Assembly (NCBI GenBank): GCA_001873185.1
Contig: MNYQ01000128.1
Location: forward strand, 1-36,611
Reading direction: 5' to 3'
Source: Ignavibacteria bacterium CG2_30_36_16
GTDB lineage: Bacteria; Bacteroidota; Ignavibacteria; Ignavibacteriales; Ignavibacteriaceae
DNA: 36,611 nt
The notes beneath the pieces were generated by a model. It was not told the origin of the DNA. It made no database searches and was given only the letters and a program-made list of their open reading frames with translations. The position numbers and the translations under genes were made by a program. Of the stretch, positions 31,712 through 36,611 are shown piece by piece; positions within the stretch are counted from its first letter, which is position 1; the number at the start of each line of letters is the position of its first letter.

Positions 31712-33730
31712 ATGAAAAAATTCTTCTTCTTTTTAATCGTTTGTTTTTCGTTTGTTAATATATATCCCCAAAATTGGGAAAAAGTTGATACAATATTCTC
31801 CCCTTCCGGCGTAATTGTAAAAAGTTTTACTGCCCCTGCTTTTGCCGACCTTGACGAAGACGGGGATTTTGATTTACTACTTGGCAACCTTGGCGACCGT
31901 GCTGACTTTTATGAAAACATAGGAACTTTGCAATTTCCAAAATTCAAAATGGATAACTCTTTGCTCGACCCTGTTTATAACGGCACACCGAACAATGCAG
32001 ATTACCCGGCATTTGTAGATTTAGACGGTGATTCTGATATTGATATGGTTATTGGCGGCTACAATGGAATTTTGTATTACGAAAATATCGGAACGAAGAC
32101 TGCTCCCGAATTTCAAAAAGTAGATTCCTTTTTTACAGAAGTTAATCCGCTAATCGGAACGGATGCACGCCCTGCATTTATTGACATAGATCATGACGGC
32201 GACTATGATTTGTTTGTCGGCGTCGGGGAATCATTAATCGGTCCTGCACCAACAGCAGGTATAACTCTCGCATTTCGCAATAACGGTGATGCTAATAATC
32301 CGATTTGGGTACAAGATAATTCTCTCGCCGCTAATATTGTTGATGCAGGGTTAAATGCTTATCCTGCTTTTGTTGATCTCGACGGCGACAGTGACTTTGA
32401 CCTATTAATTGGCAGAGATTTGCAAACGTTTATTTATTATAAAAATACAGGGAACCAATCCGCACCGGTTTGGACGAGAGATTACACAGTTTTTGCCGGG
32501 ATAGAATCAACCAATTATTGGAAAGATCCATGGTTTTGCGATTTAGACGGCGACGCCGATTTTGATTTAATATACGGCACTGATGATGGCGACATTCTTT
32601 TTTATTCAAATATAGGAACGGTAAACAATCCGGTATTCCAATACAATCCGGCGTATTTCTCTATTAAAAAAGTAAGTGGTTCTTCTACTGTTTCGTTCGG
32701 CGATTTTGATAAAGACGGCGATCAAGATTTGATCAGCGGCTCTCCTTATGATAATTTCCAATATTTTCGAAATGACGGTGACAGTACAAAACCAAATTTC
32801 AAAAAGGTAACGACTTCATTTTCTTCAATATCCGCCGGGTTCAGATGTTCGCCATTTTTTACAGACATTGATAATGATAATGATCTTGACATCATCTCCG
32901 GCGTAGGGACTGCAGGAAAAGTAACGGCGTATATAAATAACGGCAGCTCCTTCAGTACTAACACGACTATTTTTTCCGGAGTTCAGGTTAATTACCAAAG
33001 CGTTCCTGCCATTGCAGATATTGATAATGACGGCGACCTTGATATACTTGTTGGTTCGGATGATCAAAACGACACTAAGTTTTTTATTAATGACGGCAGT
33101 AATAATTTTTCTCTTAATACAACTATGTTTGCCGGAATTTCTTTCCCGGGAAGCTGCAGGCCTGCTTTAGCCGATATAGACAATGATTATGATTATGATC
33201 TTATTATTGGAAGGCTCTTCGGCGAAATTACTTATTATGAAAATAAAGGCAACCCCCGCGAACCGATATGGCAGTTGAACGATACTCTGTTTGCCGGAAT
33301 TGAAGTTAAGCAATCTGCACATCCCGGCTTTGCAGATCTGGATGGCGACGGAAGACTTGATATGGTTATAGGCGAATATGACGGTAACTTTACTTACTAT
33401 AAAAATCTTTTTGCTGTTGTTACCGATGTAAAAGAAACCAATAATTCTGTACCAAAAAACTTTTCGCTTGAACAAAATTATCCCAACCCGTTTAATCCCT
33501 CTACAACTATAGAATTTAAAGTTGCCGAACCTGGTTATGTATCAATAAAAATATTTGACGCACTCGGTAGAGAAGTTGCGGCGCTTGTAAATGAATTTAT
33601 GCAGCCCGGTAATTACAAAACAAGCTTTAATACATCATCCTTTAGCCAACGGATTACCAGCGGAATTTATTTTTACCGGTTAGAAACACCTTCATTCACA
33701 CAAACTAAAAAGATGATTCTTTTAAAATAA
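31712..33730 (+). CDS. T9SS-secreted FG-GAP/VCBS-repeat protein
   Basis: A 672-residue secreted protein. The start used is the ATG at 31712 (MKKFFFFLIVCFSF), giving a normal signal peptide; the frame also has an ATG 60 bases earlier that would bury it. The body is about ten repeats of roughly 55 residues, each with a calcium-binding DxDxDGDxD loop (DLDEDGDFDLLLG, DLDGDSDIDMVIG, DIDNDGDLDILVG). They should fold as a beta-propeller like integrin FG-GAP or VCBS proteins. The C-terminus (KNFSLEQNYPNPFNPST to TKKMILLK) is the T9SS type A sorting domain. The ligand is unknown; such proteins often act in adhesion or polymer binding. A strong hairpin terminator follows at 33757-33795. Confidence 0.92.
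   Translation: MKKFFFFLIVCFSFVNIYPQNWEKVDTIFSPSGVIVKSFTAPAFADLDEDGDFDLLLGNLGDRADFYENIGTLQFPKFKMDNSLLDPVYNGTPNNADYPAFVDLDGDSDIDMVIGGYNGILYYENIGTKTAPEFQKVDSFFTEVNPLIGTDARPAFIDIDHDGDYDLFVGVGESLIGPAPTAGITLAFRNNGDANNPIWVQDNSLAANIVDAGLNAYPAFVDLDGDSDFDLLIGRDLQTFIYYKNTGNQSAPVWTRDYTVFAGIESTNYWKDPWFCDLDGDADFDLIYGTDDGDILFYSNIGTVNNPVFQYNPAYFSIKKVSGSSTVSFGDFDKDGDQDLISGSPYDNFQYFRNDGDSTKPNFKKVTTSFSSISAGFRCSPFFTDIDNDNDLDIISGVGTAGKVTAYINNGSSFSTNTTIFSGVQVNYQSVPAIADIDNDGDLDILVGSDDQNDTKFFINDGSNNFSLNTTMFAGISFPGSCRPALADIDNDYDYDLIIGRLFGEITYYENKGNPREPIWQLNDTLFAGIEVKQSAHPGFADLDGDGRLDMVIGEYDGNFTYYKNLFAVVTDVKETNNSVPKNFSLEQNYPNPFNPSTTIEFKVAEPGYVSIKIFDALGREVAALVNEFMQPGNYKTSFNTSSFSQRITSGIYFYRLETPSFTQTKKMILLK
33454..33617 (+). 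repeat. sorting-domain DNA block, near-identical to 35054-35217
   Basis: The 164 bases from the KNFSL codons to the GNY codons differ from the block at 35054-35217 at five positions by my alignment. The 36265-36330 block shares 66 identical bases with the 35054-35217 copy. The genes upstream of these blocks are unrelated. Confidence 0.8.
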
Positions 33731-33756
33731 CGCCTAACTATCCAGCAGATATTTTT

Positions 33757-33795
33757 AACACATGCTGAACAATAATAAATTGTTTAGCATGTGTT
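33757..33795 (+). terminator. terminator after the FG-GAP gene, 17-bp stem
   Basis: AACACATGCTGAACAAT (33757-33773) pairs with 33779-33795 through all 17 positions (one G-U) around a five-base AATAA loop and is followed by a T-rich run. AACACATGCT also begins the terminator at 35344-35382. Confidence 0.9.
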
Positions 33796-34096
33796 TTTTT
33801 TTCATTTTTTTAACCGATTATTTGTCGCTATTTGGCAACAAATGATGGTTACCAATTGTTTCGCAAATGCGACTTATATTTTCATCTACTTTTTTCTGCA
33901 TATTTTCCCCTTCAAAAATGGCGATATCCAAACATTTTAAAATGAATAGTCATCCGGACTTTCCGGTATAAACTTTGAATCTATTTTTGTGAGTTAATTT
34001 CTTTTGCACAATTTTTTCCACTGACTTTTAAAATAACACCTTAAAAAATGTTTAATTATTTGAATTAAGTATCTTTATTTATAATTGGAGCAATGT
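33796..34096. other. intergenic between two T9SS genes, nothing recognised
   Basis: No gene, promoter or repeat could be placed confidently. TATCTTTA at 34070-34077 is promoter-like but lacks an upstream partner at the expected distance. Confidence 0.4.
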
Positions 34097-35317
34097 ATGA
34101 AATCTATTAAACTAAATATCCTTTCCTTTCTGCTGGTAAATTCAATGATGGTTTTCCCTCAATGGATTCAGAAAAGTCCGGCTATGGGAAATGAAATTCG
34201 TGCGTTTATAAAAAACGGCAGTACTTTTTTTGTCGGTACTAACGGCAGCGGTGTTTATACCTCGCAAAATAACGATTCAACCTGGACGCAAAAAAATAGC
34301 GGTATTTCAAATCTAAAAGTATATTCCTTATCAGGTAACGGGTCAACTGTAGCGGCAGGAACTTACGGAGATGGAGTTTTAATTTCAAATGATAATGGCA
34401 ATTCATGGTCCTCTTCAAATTCGGGTATTACCGTTCCATATATTTACGCGCTCGGTTTCAGTGGAGGCAATATTATTGCCGGCACAGGCGGCGGCGGAGT
34501 TTTTACAACAACCAATAGCGGAGCAAATTGGAGCAGCTCGCTGCCGCTTAACAACATAGTAAATCATTTTTATAATTCAGCTAACGATGTTTATGTGTGT
34601 GTCGGTCCATATCTTTACCGCTCTTCCGATGACGGAATTACATGGTACTCCGTTGTAACAGCAAATACTACACTTAAAGCTATAGCAGAAACACCGCGCG
34701 CAAGCGGAGGAACAAATTTTTTTGTCGGCTCATTGGACGGAATGTTTCTTTCAACTGACAATGGCACAAACTGGTCAACAATCAATAACGGATTATTATA
34801 TAGAAACGTAAATGCTGTGGCGGTAAGCGGCTCGAATATTTTTGCCGGTACAGAATCCGGCGGTGTGTTTCTTTCCGATAATGATGGAACAAGCTGGACT
34901 GAAATAAACAGCGGGCTTCCGCAAAGTTCGAGTGTTAGAGGATTAGTTGTTGATGGCAATTACATCTATGCAGCCACGGCTGCCGGTGTGGTTTGGAGAA
35001 GAAATTTATCGGATATTGTCAGCGGAGTTGATGATCGGCAACTGACGCTGCCCAAAAACTTTTCGCTTGAACAAAATTATCCCAACCCGTTTAATCCCTC
35101 CACAACTATAGAATTTAGAATTGCCGAACCTGGTTATGTATCAATAAAAGTATTCGACGCACTCGGTAGAGAAGTTGCGGCGCTTGTAAATGAATTTATG
35201 CAGCCCGGTAATTACAATATCAATTTTGATGCTTCCATGCTTACTAGCGGAATTTATTTTTACCAGCTAAAAACTTCTTCGTTTGTGCAAACAAAAAAGA
35301 TGCTGCTTTTAAAATAA
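34097..35317 (+). CDS. T9SS-secreted beta-propeller (BNR/sialidase-like repeat) protein
   Basis: A 406-residue secreted protein. The start at the ATG at 34097 is supported by GGAG six bases upstream; an in-frame TTG at 34085 lacks one. After the signal peptide (about residues 1-22) come six or seven repeats of about 43 residues with the Asp-box-like pattern SxDNGxSW (SNDNGNSWSS, STDNGTNWST, SDNDGTSWTE), as in BNR/sialidase and Ycf48-type propellers. Catalytic residues of sialidases are not evident, so a binding or scaffold role is likelier. The C-terminal T9SS sorting domain (KNFSLEQNYPNPFNPST... TKKMLLLK) is almost identical in DNA to that of the preceding secreted-protein gene. A 14-bp hairpin terminator lies at 35344-35382. 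Confidence 0.9.
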   Translation: MKSIKLNILSFLLVNSMMVFPQWIQKSPAMGNEIRAFIKNGSTFFVGTNGSGVYTSQNNDSTWTQKNSGISNLKVYSLSGNGSTVAAGTYGDGVLISNDNGNSWSSSNSGITVPYIYALGFSGGNIIAGTGGGGVFTTTNSGANWSSSLPLNNIVNHFYNSANDVYVCVGPYLYRSSDDGITWYSVVTANTTLKAIAETPRASGGTNFFVGSLDGMFLSTDNGTNWSTINNGLLYRNVNAVAVSGSNIFAGTESGGVFLSDNDGTSWTEINSGLPQSSSVRGLVVDGNYIYAATAAGVVWRRNLSDIVSGVDDRQLTLPKNFSLEQNYPNPFNPSTTIEFRIAEPGYVSIKVFDALGREVAALVNEFMQPGNYNINFDASMLTSGIYFYQLKTSSFVQTKKMLLLK

Positions 35318-35343
35318 GGGACCTACTGTCCTCCAAAAGTATT

Positions 35344-35382
35344 AACACATGCTAAGCTTTAACAAATTGCTTAGCATGTGTT
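35344..35382 (+). terminator. terminator after the propeller gene, 14-bp perfect stem
   Basis: AACACATGCTAAGC (35344-35357) pairs perfectly with 35369-35382 around an 11-base loop; a T-poor tail (GGGGTTTTC) follows. The first ten bases equal those of the stem at 33757-33795. Confidence 0.8.
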
Positions 35383-35490
35383 TGGGGTTTTCAAGTTAGC
35401 AAACCAAAGGTTGATTAAGCTATTATTTTTGAGTATTTTTTAATTAGCAGATAACGAATTTTAATTCTTTAATTATAAAGCGAGTTTAAT

Positions 35491-36441
35491 ATGAAGATGT
35501 TATTATTTGTTTTTTTTATCTTCCCAACAGCAGTTTTTTCACAAACCTACGATTTGCTTAAACATCTCCATTCGAACCGGGCATACGAATATAACTACTC
35601 CTATAATGAATTTGATAACATGAACGATACTACTCTCGTTTTATCGCATTTTAGAGGAAAAAAAATAATCGGATTAGATAGTATTCGGTTTCGTACAATT
35701 GATTCCGTTTATTACTATGGACCTTGCGTTAAAATTGGACAAGAAATAAAAATTAAAGCAGGCGATACCATTTCTATAATTCCGATTGAGCAATCAGAAC
35801 CCTTTGTCATAGAAGAGATAAAAGTCAATGGTTCTGATTCTATCCGTTATAAGTTATCCGGCTGGTTATTTCCCGATTCAATATATTTACCTGTTGTTGA
35901 TTCTCTCGACCCTATTCCAGTATATTCATTACCGCATATTTATAGATTTTATAGCGATGCCGATTCTATGTTGTTCAACGACGATACGCTTTTAATTCAT
36001 TATCGCCCTGCGATAGTTAACTATTATGACTCTTATTTATCTGAAGACTTTTACGTTACTTCCGGGAAGGGTCTTGTTAAATATCTCAAACATTTCTCAT
36101 ATTTCGGTCAGGGTTTTTCAGAGACATATTCATTAGATTTTATCGCTGAAGCATCAATTTTGAGCATAGAAAATCCTAAAGATTTTCTTTTATCTCAAAA
36201 TTACCCAAACCCCTTTAACCCGACGACATCTATAGAATATAAAATTGCCGAACCCGGTTTTGTATCAATAAAAGTATTCGACGCACTCGGTAGAGAAGTT
36301 GCGGCGCTTGTAAATGAATTTATGCAGCCGGGCAATTATAAAATTAATTTTGATGCTTCTAACCTCCCCTCTGGAATTTATTTTTATCGGATGATAACAA
36401 ATAATTTTATTACTACTAAGAAATTTACTCTACTGAAGTGA
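35491..36441 (+). CDS. T9SS-secreted protein of unknown function
   Basis: A 316-residue secreted protein. The signal peptide is about residues 1-17 (MKMLLFVFFIFPTAVFSQ). Residues about 20-225 are a beta-rich domain I do not recognise, with many SIR/SIY and YY pairs and a single cysteine (near 90) in YYGPCVKIG. The remaining 85 residues form the T9SS type A sorting domain (SQNYPNPFNPT... TTKKFTLLK), whose middle (VSIKVFDALGREVAALVNEF) is the same cassette as in the two preceding T9SS genes. No ribosome-binding site of note is seen before the ATG. No terminator is visible downstream, and the next gene starts 9 bases after the stop, so the two may be co-transcribed. Confidence 0.85.
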   Translation: MKMLLFVFFIFPTAVFSQTYDLLKHLHSNRAYEYNYSYNEFDNMNDTTLVLSHFRGKKIIGLDSIRFRTIDSVYYYGPCVKIGQEIKIKAGDTISIIPIEQSEPFVIEEIKVNGSDSIRYKLSGWLFPDSIYLPVVDSLDPIPVYSLPHIYRFYSDADSMLFNDDTLLIHYRPAIVNYYDSYLSEDFYVTSGKGLVKYLKHFSYFGQGFSETYSLDFIAEASILSIENPKDFLLSQNYPNPFNPTTSIEYKIAEPGFVSIKVFDALGREVAALVNEFMQPGNYKINFDASNLPSGIYFYRMITNNFITTKKFTLLK

Positions 36442-36449
36442 GGTCATAA

Positions 36450-36611
36450 ATGAAATATTTTAGAATAATTTTTTCGTTTACTATTTATCTTGCGAATCTA
36501 AACACTACAATTGCTCAAAGTGTTCCTTTAAACGGTCCGACTCCTTGGGAAGTTATCGGAAACTCTTTTTCTCAACCAAATGTCACAATGCAAATAGGAA
36601 AAGACTCTTTG
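36450..36611 (+). CDS. secreted protein, N-terminal part only (cut by window end)
   Basis: The first 54 residues are visible. The start is the ATG at 36450 with GAGGT, overlapping the preceding stop, six bases upstream. The first 23 residues (MKYFRIIFSFTIYLANLNTT) form a signal peptide ending near IAQS. The mature start reads VPLNGPTPWEVIGNSFSQPN. The family cannot be told from this much. Its 9-base distance from the preceding T9SS gene suggests a shared message. Confidence 0.75.
   Translation, partial: MKYFRIIFSFTIYLANLNTTIAQSVPLNGPTPWEVIGNSFSQPNVTMQIGKDSL

Noticed and set aside
34070-34077. TATCTTTA as promoter of the propeller gene
   Set aside because: No partner element at the expected distance; left as a remark only.

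Overview
The window looks like a chromosomal stretch from the Ignavibacteria (Chlorobiota/Bacteroidota side of the FCB group). Several things point there: secreted proteins ending in the LEQNYPNPFNPST-type sorting domain of the type IX secretion system (T9SS), promoter-like TAnnTTTG elements in place of TATAAT, a bTHX ribosomal protein gene, a long IleRS2-type isoleucyl-tRNA synthetase, and weak ribosome-binding sites with frequent TTG starts. No tRNA, rRNA, CRISPR array or insertion sequence was found.

Layout. 1-6050 (minus): a seven-gene redox operon, in transcription order AhpD-like protein, YceI, Tat-exported protein, peroxiredoxin-like protein, sensor histidine kinase, Rieske-flavodoxin fusion, and an FAD/NAD(P) oxidoreductase cut by the window edge. 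6148-7803 (plus): a small AT-rich accessory patch with a zinc-ribbon SAM methyltransferase running into the 3' remnant of another gene, then a repeat. 7823-11089 (minus): a T9SS-secreted 732-residue protein and a two-gene membrane-protein operon. These two units and the redox operon share a near-identical promoter architecture: a TGTCA-N6-TGACA palindrome centred exactly 33 bp upstream of a TAnnTTTR element. I take this to be a small CRP/FNR-type regulon and the most interesting signal here.

11335-13443 (minus): a YgjP-type metallopeptidase and cysS. 13831-17236 (plus): an AT-rich restriction-modification island with two DNA methyltransferases around a DpnII-like endonuclease split by a frameshift in a T7 tract, followed by a strongly folded intergenic element. 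17339-26624 (minus): housekeeping genes yggS-divIVA-punA-(membrane coiled-coil protein), then ileS-dksA/traR-like-lspA-lspA-rluD. lspA is tandemly duplicated, and IleRS carries a swapped HIGH motif (GIHH), which is associated with mupirocin hyper-resistance.

26831-31356: an NlpC/P60-like hydrolase and a lipoprotein, a MITE-like repeat, pta, a polytopic membrane protein, glutathione peroxidase and the small bTHX gene. 31712-36611 (plus): a run of four secreted-protein genes, of which the three complete ones have C-terminal sorting domains nearly identical at DNA level although their N-terminal parts are unrelated. Intergenic gaps carry a family of palindromes built on CCGTTAGCTAACGG.
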